A stretch of 64,000 nucleotides of DNA from Erodium maritimum (lineage: Eukaryota; Streptophyta; Magnoliopsida; Geraniales; Geraniaceae): the NCBI GenBank assembly GCA_963921825.1, contig OY997591.1, forward strand, positions 30,277,825 to 30,341,824. Reading direction: 5' to 3'. The translations under genes and the position numbers were made by a program. How positions within the stretch are numbered: the first letter of the stretch is position 1; every line of letters starts with the position of its first letter. Below the pieces are notes generated by a model that was not told the DNA's origin, did not search any database, and saw only the letters and a program-made list of their open reading frames with translations. Positions 45,360 through 56,132 of this stretch are shown here, piece by piece.

Positions 45360-45769
45360 ACTTTAAATTTTGTATCTTTTGTTATTGGTTGGACATTTCG
45401 CTCGTCATGCAAGATCATGTGAAACAAAATTTCATATCGGGTTTCCTTCACTTATCACTGGACTGATGCTACATCAATACCCCAACATCTTGAAAGACAC
45501 TGACGTCATGGGAAGGAAACTCAGCTATCCTTCAATCTAAAGCGTTTTGAGAATCTCAATGTCATTGAAGATTTCATGACATCCATCAAGAAGCCTAGTA
45601 GCTCAAAGGGTTCAGAAGCTTTCAACTCTATTTTGCAGAAGGTCCAAACACTGCATAATGAAGTGAATCACATGAAGAAGCTGATAGTTAATCTTATTGA
45701 GAATCTTCAGACTCAAGATGTCAAGGAGAATGTTGCAGACAATTCCTCTATAGAGTCAGACCCACTTTG
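45360..45769 (+). pseudogene. copia-C env-like ORF, C-terminal part
   Basis: Continues the ORF cut by LTR-4. In shifting frames it reads FPSLITGLMLHQYPNILKDT then DVMGRKLSYPS, and finally KVQTLHNEVNHMKKLIVNLI with a short acidic tail ending at TGA 45767-45769. The FPSLITG and KDTDVMGRKLS sections are the usual C-terminal landmarks of SIRE-type env-like ORFs. Frameshifted. Confidence 0.68.
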
Positions 45770-46181
45770 AAGTTATGTGCTTTTTCTCCCTACTTTACTA
45801 CTCGAACAATTTGGTCGTTTGTTTGTCTTTGGACTATCTTTGTTTTGGGCTTGACCGATCTACTTTTATGGGTGATGTATTAAGTGACTTGGTACACTAA
45901 TTTTAATGCTTCAAGGTTAGTACACCTCGGAAAAATATGATGCTACTTGTTCTACTCTTTATATATTACATCTTTGTGAAGTCTAGTGAAGAGTAGATGC
46001 TTAGAATGTTGGTACATTGGACATTTATCGAGGCAATCAGGGGGAGACAATGGAAATAAGAGGATGCATCCACACATTGAAGATTATAAGATAAGGGTAA
46101 CAAGTATTCTTTCCTATGTTATGATATTCCCCAAGTATAGTGCTTAAAGTATGCTTGCAAAAAAATAGTCAAAGGAAAGAT
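45770..46181 (+). other. copia-C 3' untranslated region with polypurine-like tracts
   Basis: Non-coding. Contains ATCAGGGGGAGAC at about 46028-46040 and AAAGGAAAGA directly before the 3' LTR (46171-46180); either could be the polypurine tract. Confidence 0.5.
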
Positions 46182-46660
46182 TGTTGTTAAATCTGTAGTT
46201 GACAATATTTGTGTCAAGCCAGATGTTAACTATGATGTTGTTGGACATCATAGTTACTGTAACAACCTGTAATAAAATGAGAAAGATGTAAACTGAAATG
46301 TCAATAGATGGCGCGTGCATGGCATGTTCGTATCCACGCTTATCCGGTTTACAGATTTGTTTCCTAGTTTAAAGATACTTCTTTAATAGGTATCTTCTCT
46401 ATTTTAGAGAGTCTTTAGAACAAGGAAACATGGAGATTCACCTTGATCGTGACTCTAGAGATTAAGGAAACCCTAGAAGCCACAATACAAGGTGCTTAGA
46501 GCTATAAATATCAAATTATTCTTCATAGCTCGGTTCGGATATACAATTACACTCAAGAATATATTGTAAGTAAGTTCCATTTGTCTAATAGTCTTCTAAG
46601 ACTATTGTATGCATTAAACTTGAGTTCATGATTTCAGAGTTCTCAAACATATTGGATTAG
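46182..46660 (+). repeat. copia-C 3' LTR, truncated
   Basis: Begins TGTTGTTAAATC after AAAGGAAAGA. From about 46258 it matches the 5' LTR. It ends at about 46660 in GGATTAGCG, after which LINE sequence starts; the remaining ~400 bp of LTR are absent. Confidence 0.65.
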
Positions 46661-46699
46661 CGTTGTTGTTACATCAATATTGGCTACTTTTGAGTCAAG

Positions 46700-49600
46700 T
46701 CAGAGATGTTAACGGAGCATAGGCCGGACAGTATGGAGATTCAGCTAGAGCGAGCAGCAGTTAACGGAGCATGGGCAATTCGGTTGCCTGACGCCCGACT
46801 GGTTCATGGTGGTATGTCACCCTTTGACCATGCTTCGATTATAGCTTATGGGAATAAGGAGCCGAATTCGTTTGGTCGTTTCGATTTGAGCAGGGATGAC
46901 TGAGGGATGTAGGGTACGACATGGTTCTGAATGAAGTTTGGGGAAGGGACCGAACAAGGCCAATAGTTGAGAAATGTCAGGAACTAACTCGTGAGATGAG
47001 AAGTTTGGCTCAAAGGAGTTTGGTGATACTAAAAGGCAGATCCAACAGTGTTAGAGGGAATTGAATAGGCTTCTTAGGAGGCGGAATGTGGATAATGGTA
47101 TCCAAATTCAGAGGTTGAGGAGTAAGTTGAATGAAAGTTTGAGTAGGAAGCATATTTCATGGAAGCAAAGTGCTAAGCAACATTCGTTGGCTAAGGGAAA
47201 TGGAAACACAAAATATTTTCATGCAAAGGCTACAGATCATAGGAGGAGAAAGAGGTTGGCTAGAATCCGAAACAGGAATAATCAATGGGTGACGTGGGGA
47301 GAGGGCTTGAAGGAAACGATCAAGGACTATATTAATGAATTATTTATGGTCGGGGGAGATGGACAAGATACGGTTAGCGATATGATTCTGAGCTCAGTAA
47401 CGAATTAAGACAACGAGTAGTTGTTGAAGTCGGTGAAGTAGGAGGAGGTTACGAAGGCCATTTTTAGTATGGAACCGTTGAAATCCCCGGGTCCAGATGG
47501 TTTTAACTTGGGATTTTTTTCCAGAATTATTAGGTCCAAGTGTCTGTTGTGAAAGAGACTCTAAACTTAGAGTTGCTGAAATACTCAAACAACTTGAGTT
47601 TGGTTCGCCAAATGTTTCAAGAGGGGAGACTGCCGGAGGGCTTGAATGATACAAATTTAGTGCTCATTCCGAAACTAAAAGTACCAGAATGGGTTAGTGA
47701 TTTTCGTCCTATTGCGTTGTGTAACGTATTATATAAAGTGGTTACCAAGGTGATTATTAATAGGATGAAAGGTTTATTGCATAAAATTATATCACCGGAG
47801 CAGAGCGCTTTCTTGGTTGGTAAACTGATTACAAATAATATTGTGTTGTCGGGGGAGGTATTACATTACCTCCAAGGAAGCAAGAAAAGTATTAATTGGG
47901 TAATGGCAATGAAGGTGGACGTGAGAGAGGCGTATGATCGGGTGGAGTGGAATTATTTGGAGCGGGTCTTGTGTCAAATGGGGTTTGGAGAGAAGTGGGT
48001 GGTCTTGTAATGACTTGTGTACGATCAACGAGACTCTGGGTGGAGGTAGAGGGAAGGAGAATAGGCCCACTGAGCTTGAGGAGAGGGATCAGACATAGAA
48101 ATTCGTCATCTCCTTATTTTTTTATGATTTGTGCAGAGGGTCTGGCGCGGTTGATTGAGAAGCAGGAGCTGGATGGCAGAATTCAAGGGTGCAGAATTTC
48201 CCGTAACGCCCCTTACATATCATACTTGTTTTTTTTTTCCGATGATAGTTTTTCTTCCCCGGAGCTACAGTGGAGGAGGCGGTGGAGTGGAAAGTATTAT
48301 TGTAGAGATACGAGGTGGCATCGGGACAAAAATTGAATCCTGAGAAGTCCTCTATTACATTTATTCCAAATACTTCGGAGTTGGTGCGGCAAGGAATTCA
48401 GAATGTCTTGCTTATGAATGAGGTGACGGACCCGTGTCTCTATTTGAGTCTTTGTCGATGCTGGATCGTAGTAAGTACATTTCATTTTTGTTGCTCAAAG
48501 AACGAATAACTAATCGATTGCGGAGTTGGGATGACTTATTACTAAGTAAGACATGAAAGGAGGTTCTTTTGAAGTAGTAATTCAGGCTCTACCTACTTAT
48601 ATTATGGGAGTATACAAATTACCCAGTAGGTTAGTTCAAGAAATTGAAGTCCAAATGAATGGGTACTGGTGGAGTCATGATAACAGGATAGGGAGGGGTA
48701 TAAAGTGGAAGAGTTAGGATAAACTGTGTAGTCATAAATTGCAGGGGGTTTGGGTTTTAAGCACCTACAAGATTTTAATATGGATATGTTAGCAAAATAG
48801 GAGTGGAGACTCATTACTCAACCAGAGAGTTTAGTAGCAAGGACGCTATAGGCAAAATACTATCCAGAGGGGAGTTTCCTGCAGGCAGGGCCCAAGCAAC
48901 AGGGGAGCTACATTTGGTCAAGTATCCTTTCGGGTCAGGACTTACTTAAGCAAGGAGTGAGGAGAAGAATAGGAGATGGTAAAAGTACGGGGATTATGGG
49001 GGTCCCTTGGCTCCCCCACATAGTCTGGTTTGGTGGATAGGGAGTTCCGGGGTGACTAGGCTGGTTGTGTGGATGATTACATTGAGGACCCGCAGAGATG
49101 GAACATGGGAAAATTGGAGGAGGATTTTGACAGGGAGGAGGTGGCGTCAATATTGGCGCTCCCGCTGCAGCCTTTTCGATTTCAGATGGTTGGTTTTGGT
49201 GGGGAGCTCGAGATGGAATGTTTCGAGTAAGGGAAGCATACAGGCTTGCTCAAAGGTTGAATGGGAGTTAGAACAGTTTAGATGGAGACATTTTCTTGAA
49301 GAGACTCTGGGCTTTGGAGGTTCCACCGAAGGTAAAACATTTGTTGTGACGGGTGGTGTCGGGTTCGTTACCAATGAACGTGAATCTATATTCCCGATTT
49401 TCTCTGGTCAACCTGGTGTGTGGAGTTTTTGGACGTCCGGAGATGGAAAGTCATCTATTGTTTCATTGTGTGGATAGGGGAAACTTATGGGCGGGATTGG
49501 GGTTGATTATTTCGAGGGATGTTGTGGATCTAAGAGGGTGGTTGGAGTATTGTTTGTGTTTGGGAAATAAGGGGTTGGGGGAACATGTTGCAGGTTTGTG

Positions 49601-50165
49601 GTGGGAAATCTGGCGAGTTCGAAATGCTAAAGTTTGGAGGAATGAGGTGGTGGGGGAGGAAGGTATTTGGAGGGCATCCGAAGGGTTGGTTCGTGACTAG
49701 CAAGATGTCCAGGAGAAACCGAGTGGAGGGGTATAGGGTGGAGTAGGTCGAGTTTGAAGATGGGTGAAATCGGTTCTTGGTTTAGTGAAAACCAACGTCG
49801 ATGGGGCAGTACTAGACCCGGTCGGAGGTGGATGATGGATGATTTGTAGAGAGGAGTCCGGGTGGGCCATCAATGCGCGATGTGTAGTCTTACCAGGTAA
49901 ACGGAGTCCTGAGCTAATTGAGATTATGTGTATAAATGAAGCTCTTTCCTGGATATATGAAGATGGATGGCATGAGGGGACGTTAGAATTTGATTGCCTG
50001 AGTGTAGTATAGATCAGTAATGAGGATGAAACAATTATGTCCCCAATGGGCCCTTTGATTATGGAGTGTAGAACACAACTGAAGGCTTCATCAAGGCTCA
50101 AGCTAACTTTTGTTCATAGAGAAGCGAACAGAGTAGCTCATTGTTTATCTTGTGCTACTTGGGAT
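46700..50165 (+). pseudogene. L1-type LINE (non-LTR retrotransposon), 5'-truncated and decayed
   Basis: Forward-strand pieces in order: the end of the endonuclease and linker (FDHASIIAYGNKEPN at ~46820, WKQSAKQHSLAKGNGNTKYF near 47160), reverse transcriptase (VLIPKLKVPEWVSDFRPIAL, EQSAFLVGKLITNNIVL, MKVDVREAYDRVEWNYLERV, 47540-48010), a zf-RVT-like zinc-binding region (LPMNVNLYSRF, about 49350) and a C-terminal RNase H (KTNVDGAVLDPVGGG near 49790, FVHREANRVAHCL near 50110). The catalytic FADD box of RT is degenerate (near 48230-48245). Many stops and frameshifts. LINEs copy by target-primed reverse transcription; no clear poly(A) tail or target duplication could be fixed. Confidence 0.85.
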
Positions 50166-50599
50166 TAGTGTACTATTGATTGACAGATCACGGAAATCCC
50201 TTAGGATCTTCGTAATTGTTTGGCCAATTACATTTTGAATTAATCAAAGTTCACAAATTCAATAAAAAAAACCTTAAACATATAAAAGATTCGTGTATCA
50301 AACATAAAAATATCAAAATAATCGTTTATACGTATGAACCGAATATAAAAATACCAAAAGATATTTACCTTTATAAAAATGACAAAGTTTATATATTTCG
50401 TCGGTTAGATTATTTCCATAAAAGTTCGAAGACGAGGATCAATTTCTGTAAAGGAGCATGATATGTTTGATGGGTCCACAAGCAGAGCTGAGGCAGAAAT
50501 GGAGGCAGGGACAAGATCAGAGATAATTGATTTGGGATTTTTCTGAGAACTCAGAATGAGAAGAGAAGAAAAGAAAAAACAGACGAGGTGAAGGTGAAG
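50166..50599. other. AT-rich spacer, presumed GAMYB promoter side
   Basis: No supported gene. The 81-codon open frame 50216-50461 is Lys/Ile/Asn-rich, as expected by chance in AT-rich DNA. Only about 0.3-0.4 kb separates the LINE from the leader of the MYB gene, so the native promoter is short or overlaps the LINE. Confidence 0.4.
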
Positions 50600-50922
50600 G
50601 TGAAGGTGAAGGCTCAAGCTGTAACTCTCTTTCCCCCTCCTTTCTCTCCCCTGAAATTGCTCTCCTTTCGCCATTTTTTTCCTTCTCATTCCTTCTTTCT
50701 TCTCTTTACTCACTTTGAAAGAAACCTCTTCACATATTTTGCATTCTCGCTCTCTATCTCTTCAAAAAAAAATATTGCCATTTTCCCAAATCACTTCTTC
50801 TTATTATTCCATTTTCTCTCTGAAAAACACATACACTCGCCTCAGATTCTTATCTCTAAGGACCTACCAATGTTTTGCTCACTATATGCTCGGATCTTCT
50901 TCAGACTCTTCAACAAATTACG
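50600..50922 (+). promoter_or_regulatory. GAMYB 5' leader exon (approximate)
   Basis: Strongly pyrimidine-rich (CTTTCCCCCTCC, CTCTCCCC), typical of plant 5' leaders, preceded by four GGTGAA hexamers at 50588-50612. It ends in a good donor, ATTACG|GTGAGG (intron from 50923). The matching acceptor TATCTAG (AG at 51876-51877) lies just before the coding exon. The true transcription start is not visible; several short upstream ATGs occur. Confidence 0.5.
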
Positions 50923-51877
50923 GTGAGGATCTCTTTCCAGCTCCTTCTCTTGGGGTAAATTTCATTTGGATTCGTAGATGATATTTTTTTTGCTGTTTCT
51001 GAATTGGGTAAGTTAGGGTTTGTTTACTGAATTCTGAGTTTTTCTTCCTGATTTGATCTGCAAAATTGAATTTAGTTTTAATTCCAAAATTGGGTTTTTG
51101 TTGGGTTATGAAGGTGTTCCATCGCGACCTTATTTTCTACTTCTTAGCTTGTATCGGTTCCTGTGTTCCCTTGATCTGCGAACTTGGGTTAGCAACCCTT
51201 TATTTGAGGTATGTTTGTTCTTTGTTTTTTATGTTATGTGTCTCCACCAGGAATTGGGTTTGCTTCTGTTTTAGTTAGTTGAGCTGAAAGTTTCAATCTT
51301 TTGTATGTCATCTATGATCTTAGTTGTATGTTCTGTCATATGTAGCAAATTGTACCTGTTCATTTATTTTGCTAAATTTATTGTTGCAATTATTGTCTGA
51401 GGGCTGTTCTGCAATAAATGATCTTAGTTTGCTTTTTATTTTATAGAAACTGAGGTTGTTGAGCCAAATGAATTGGCATGTAATAAGTGTGCTCGGCTTA
51501 AATGGTGTTTTAGATATGTTTCTTTCTGGCTTTGAGATTGCATGGAGCCTTTTTGGTTGATTTATTTGCTTCCAGTTTTGGGATACAGATTCATTCAATA
51601 GGAGAAAATTGAATGCTCTTTCCAAACTTTGATTTTGTAAGATTTGTATGGGTGACTTGGTCTTGTATATTTGTGGTAGTCATTTACTCATTTTAACTGA
51701 AATATTTCAAACTGTTAAGCTCTCTCATAATTTATTATTTTAAGCACTTTTTTGCCATATTTAATATGTTGACATGATACTCATGTCTCTGTTTAGTGCT
51801 GTGGCTTGTTAATTATACTTCACCAAACTCATTCTTGCCACTCTTTTGTTTGTTTGCTTTCTTCCTCCTGTATCTAG
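50923..51877 (+). other. GAMYB leader intron (predicted)
   Basis: T-rich sequence between donor GTGAGG and acceptor CTGTATCTAG. The small open frames inside have no domain. Leader introns are common in GAMYB genes; alternative donors within this stretch are possible. Confidence 0.55.
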
Positions 51878-51925
51878 GTTGTCACCGAGCTGTTGTGAAT
51901 GTTAGTACCAACTAGTGTGTGTAAA

Positions 51926-54900
51926 ATGAGTCACACAACTGATAGCATAGATGAGCTGTTCTGCAAGGATCAGGCTGGGTCACCATTAATGGATGAATGC
52001 AACTCTGGAGGACTCATTTTGAAGAAAGGACCATGGACACCAGCTGAAGATGCAATCTTGGTGGATTATGTCAAGAAACATGGGGAGGGGAACTGGAATG
52101 CTGTTCAGAAGCACTCAGGGCTTTTCCGTTGCGGCAAAAGCTGTCGGTTGAGATGGGCAAATCACTTGAGGCCTAACTTGAAGAAAGGAGCATTTACCAA
52201 AGAAGAAGAGCGGTTGATAGTTGAACTTCATGCCAAGATGGGGAACAAATGGGCACGCTTGGCTGCACATGTAAGTATAATTCAGTATTGTTGCTCGTGA
52301 ATTCTGATGCATGTTCTTTCTTCTTCAACTTATTTATTTTGTCATAGAATGTTTTCCAGTGTACAATATTTCATGGTCAGGAAGAAGTAGGGTTGAAGGC
52401 TTAGTAATCCATGAATAGATTGTTTAACTCAGAATGACGGGAAAACGAAATTGGACAACTAATACAGTAGAAACTCAATATATTAATACTCTATTATTTA
52501 ATAAACTCTCTAAGATAATATTTTTGTCCAGTCCTGACTCGAGGATAGGGTTCTAAATTAATAATTCGATAAAATTATAAGATAATACACTTTTGATAAT
52601 TTCTATATGCCCCATATAAAATATAAATTAATAGTTCTTTATATTCTACATATTAAATGAATGATTTATGAAGGTTTCTTGAAAAATGACTCAATTGTCT
52701 TTTGTTTTTGTTTTTTGAAATCAGTTCCACCTTTAATCTCATATCGAATTTTCCTTGGTGGAAAAAAAATTAACATTTTGCAATCCTTCAATAATTTTAG
52801 GATGGGCAGGGCAATTATCCACAATCAAGAGAATTTTCCTTCCAACCTTTTTTTATCAAGTTGACGAACATATTCTTCAAATAACACCCTGTTCATCCAA
52901 GCTCGTTTGTTAGCACGGTACTCACAGTTAGCATATTTCCAAATAATACATAAAGGAATTTTCTCTGAACCATCCTCATTACAGCAAATAACAACAGTTA
53001 GTTTTTCCTTATCTTGTTTTTTCCCTTCAAGTTGCATTGTTGCAAGGGAATCTTTTCGATCATTGTTTTTTTTCCACACCTGTAAGATGAGAAGGCATAT
53101 TGTGTGTATGATTTGTTTGGGTTAACATATATTGATCTTGTATTTATATATACATTAATTTTTAATGTCCATAAAGGGATACATTGAGCACAAGAAGCAT
53201 AAAATGATACATTGGACCCTTCATTTGATATATGTGCATGCATTGTACAATAATTAAGTGAAAGTTTGAAAGGTGTTTGTAAATTGAATGTTTCATTCTA
53301 AATTAATATATAAATTAATAATTATTAATTTATCGATTAATCAATAACTCTTTTGATTAATAAATTTTGATGCTCCTAGACTATTAATTTATAGAGTTTC
53401 TACTGTACTTGATAATTACCATTATCTCCTCAGCCGAAAAATGCTAAAATGTCCATATCTGGGATTTATATGGTTCAAAAGATAGAGAGACTAAGGTGGA
53501 TGTTAAAAATAGTTTTAGTACATAATGGTTGCAGTGGAGGATAACTTCTGGGGTTCTTTTGTGATAAGAGGATTCCTCCAAAGTTGAAAGGATTAAAGTT
53601 GTATTGATTAGCTACACTACTCACTATTTCATACGATGTGAGTGTTTTTTTATAAGCGATACCCACGGGAATTGAGCCCATAACCAAACAATAACCACTT
53701 GGTTGAGTAGACTATGGCAATGCGATGATTTAGGAGATCCAAAAAGGGTACAAATCGTCAAGATTGGTAGGAAAGATGAGACTGCTTATGTTGACTTGTG
53801 GTAATACTATGAAAGATACGATTTGGAATGAGAGTGTTGAAGCAAGGGTTTAGGGTAGCCTCAATTCAGGAGAAGATAAAAGGACATTTTTTTAATGTGG
53901 GTTTGGCATGTGTGACGTAGGAAATTTAGTGACCCTATAAGGAAGGGTGAAAAGTACAATCATTATCTTATCGAAGACATGAGTGTCTTTGGGTTAATGA
54001 AGGAAATAACTTTAAATAGGATGGAGTGGAGGAAATGTGGAGTGCAGACAACTGGATCTGTGACTTATGCACAGTGGTGACAAATCATGTTCACATATCC
54101 TTTTTGGGTTCAGTTTCAGTCTTTCTAGACATTAGGTCTTGTCAGGGTTCTCAAAAAAAGACAATGGTGACTATTGGGATATGTTGAGCACTGTTTCTGA
54201 ATGTGAAAATAGCTTTAAAATTCCTTGTTTTAACCATTATCTTATTGTTTCAATTTAAAGGCTGGTTTCTATCAGTGTCAATTAAAGCCAATCTGTTTCA
54301 TTCTCCATTTCTCAGTTGCCTGGTCGTACTGATAACGAGATTAAGAACTACTGGAACACCCGAATTAAGAGACGGCAGAGGGCTGGCTTACCCCTTTATC
54401 CGCCTGAAATGTGTTTGCAGGAGAGTCAACATACTGGTGGTGGTGGGAACAGGGGACACCACATTCTCTTGCAGAGTGATAGATATGAGATGGCTGAGGT
54501 TTCATTTGAAGCCAATCAAGGAGTTCTTCCTTATGTCTCTTCAAGTAGCATGTTAATGAATCATATTGCCTCTCCACAATATTCTACTTTTGGGCATCGT
54601 CTAAAACGTCTTCGAGACTCATCATCAATATTCTCTGATTACAGGAACGGTTTCCTCCCATTCGACCACTGTGAGGACGATAAAAGCGCTCACTCTTGTG
54701 GGTTGCCGTTTCAAGTTGATAGCAATAACAACAATCCACTGTCTTTTGGTGTGATTGAGGGTGGCCAGTCCCTTCCAAATGGCAACTTCTCTGCTTCTAA
54801 GCCTACTTCTGAGGAGGCTGTGAAGTTGGAGCTCCCTTCACTCCAATATTCTGAAACTGCTTTAAGTAGTTTGGGCGTGTCTTACTCTCCAGCACCGCTA

Positions 54901-55606
54901 CTTGATTCAGTTGATGCTTTTATCCAGTCCCCACCTTCTGGAACTCCGCGCAATAGTGGTCTGCTGGATGCTTTACTTCACGAGGCGAAGACACTTGGCA
55001 GTGCAAAAAATCATTCATCCGAGAAGAGTAAGAGTTCTAATTCTTCTTCTGCTACTCCTGGAGATGAAAACCTGGCAGAATGGGAAGACTATGGTGACCC
55101 CATTTCCCCTTTGGGTCATTCTGCAACTTCACTTTTCAGCGATATCAGTGCCACTGGAAGTTCATTTGATGAACAACCCTTGAATGGTTTTATTGGTAAA
55201 TGATCCCATATGTCATACTCTACATGCAAGATTGAGTTTTATTATTTGATTCCTCCAAGTTGTGATTGTTACTGTCCGGTATCTGTAACTTACCTCCTCT
55301 TCTGTAGGTTGCAATATGAAGCCAGAACCAGGTGGCGTAACTTGGCCCTCAGGCAGACAGAATGAGATCTCAACAAGGTTGGGTTTTACTCGGCCTGATA
55401 CCTTACTTGCTTTTGATTGGTTCAATCAGAGTGTCAGGGACCAATCCATTATGAGTGATGCCATAGCTTCACTACTTAGTGACGATTTGGGCAGCGAGTA
55501 CAAGCACTTGGTTATGGGAAACTCTAACGAGGGTCAAGGATGGGGATTCGGTTCTTGCGCTTGGAACAACATGCCTCCTGTGTGTCAGATGTCTGAAATT
55601 CCTTGA
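51926..55606 (+). CDS. GAMYB: GAMYB-like R2R3-MYB transcription factor (3 coding exons, 507 aa)
   Basis: Exons 51926-52270, 54316-55195 and 55308-55606 join in frame (345+880+299 nt) with GT..AG introns. R2 spans about residues 33-81 (KKGPWTPAEDAILVDYVKK, GNWNAVQ, RCGKSCRLRWANHLRP) and R3 about 86-136 (KKGAFTKEEERLIVELHAKM, GNKWARLAAH, then LPGRTDNEIKNYWNTRIKRR across the exon junction). RQRAGLPLYPPE after R3 and the C-terminal QGWGFGSCAWNNMPPVCQM identify the GAMYB (MYB33/65/101-like, subgroup 18) class, nuclear activators in gibberellin signalling of anthers and seeds. A miR159 site lies at 54827-54847. I start at 51926 (MSHTTDS) because family members begin this way; an in-frame ATG nine codons upstream (51899), directly after a TGA, is possible. 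Confidence 0.93.
52271..54315 (+). other. GAMYB intron inside the R3 coding region, with transposon
   Basis: Donor CAT|GTAAGT and acceptor TTTCTCAG|TTGCC fit the conserved GAMYB intron position after AAH. At 2045 nt it is large because it holds a 941-bp pogo-like transposon (52465-53405). The part 53410-54300 contains no recognisable gene. Confidence 0.88.
52465..53405 (-). mobile_element. pogo/Tc1-mariner-like DNA transposon, 941 bp, internally deleted
   Basis: The ends CAGTAGAAACTC and its inverted copy GAGTTTCTACTG form terminal inverted repeats that extend with mismatches to about 24 bp. TA dinucleotides flank it (52463-52464, 53406-53407), the Tc1/mariner target duplication. A minus-strand fragment (52825-53079) reads LTVVICCNEDGSEKIPLCII, then RANKRAWMNRVLFEEYVRQL, which I recognise as part of a DDE_1 (pogo/jerky-type) transposase. 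The DNA-binding N-terminus and the last catalytic Asp region are missing, so it is non-autonomous. It lies antisense in the GAMYB intron. Confidence 0.82.
54827..54847 (+). promoter_or_regulatory. miR159 target site in GAMYB mRNA
   Basis: The 21-nt stretch begins TGGAGCTCCC and continues TTCACTCCAAT. It is complementary to the plant miR159 sequence as I recall it, with mismatches only near the ends and at one position in the 3' half. It encodes ELPSLQ, the conserved location in GAMYB genes between the DNA-binding domain and C-terminus. miR159 restricts GAMYB transcripts mainly to anthers. Confidence 0.93.
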
Positions 55607-56132
55607 AATAGGTGCATCTAGTGTAAACTCAAATCATGTTGTTGATAACTGGGTTTTGGACTCGAAACAAGGTGTGTGAGATGCATATCATCAGACATAT
55701 TTTTTGGTATGATTTTGATTACTTGCGAAAACCAGAACAATGCACGTATGCCGTTCATCAGAACTTGCTGGGTATACTAATAGTTTCAGACAAGTTCATG
55801 TTTGTAGGATATGAACAAGAGATTGTTGTGATTATCTGTTTCTTATTGGATTACTTGTTCCAATTTGCCGAGAGCTGGTTGTTTTAAGTTTGGCTACAGG
55901 TTGATGCAACAGACTCAGGTTTACTGAACTAACAATCACACGTCATCTTCCCTGTACTACTCCATGACATCCATATATGGCTTGATATCTGAAACACAAA
56001 ATAGCAGAACTACATGGAGAAATTGCTTCCTTTTCTTACTATAATGTAGCCAAAACAATTCCGACCTCAACAATAGTAGGGGTTTGAAACGATCTCTACT
56101 TGTGCAAATTTATATCTTTCCCCCTAGCAAAA
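55607..56132. other. Shared 3' intergenic region of the two convergent genes
   Basis: 526 bp between the GAMYB stop (plus) and the ZRF1 stop (minus). It must hold both 3' untranslated regions. The short frames inside have no domains. No clear poly(A) signal could be fixed for either gene. Confidence 0.6.

Larger units (their letters stand above)
36802..46660 (+). mobile_element. copia-C: second SIRE-like element, plus strand, degenerate
   Basis: Related partial LTRs at 36802-37563 and 46182-46660 share GTAACAA..GAGAAAGATGT, CGCGTGCAT and GAACTTGAGTTCATGATTTC. Between them, in order, are gag with two zinc knuckles, a protease-like DSGA segment, about 0.95 kb without domains, and an env-like ORF with LTR-4 inserted at 42298. 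The primer site and gag start seem deleted at the 5' LTR junction. No integrase, RT or RNase H motif was found. The 5' LTR lacks its first ~100 bases and the 3' LTR is cut at about 46660 by the LINE. Confidence 0.7.

Noticed and set aside
50216-50461. 81-codon Lys/Ile-rich frame upstream of the MYB gene
   Set aside because: AT-rich chance frame without domain, splice or expression signal.
52825-53079. Host gene for a transposase-like protein in the MYB intron
   Set aside because: Bounded by TIRs and TA duplications and lacking both termini of the protein; a transposon remnant, not a domesticated gene.
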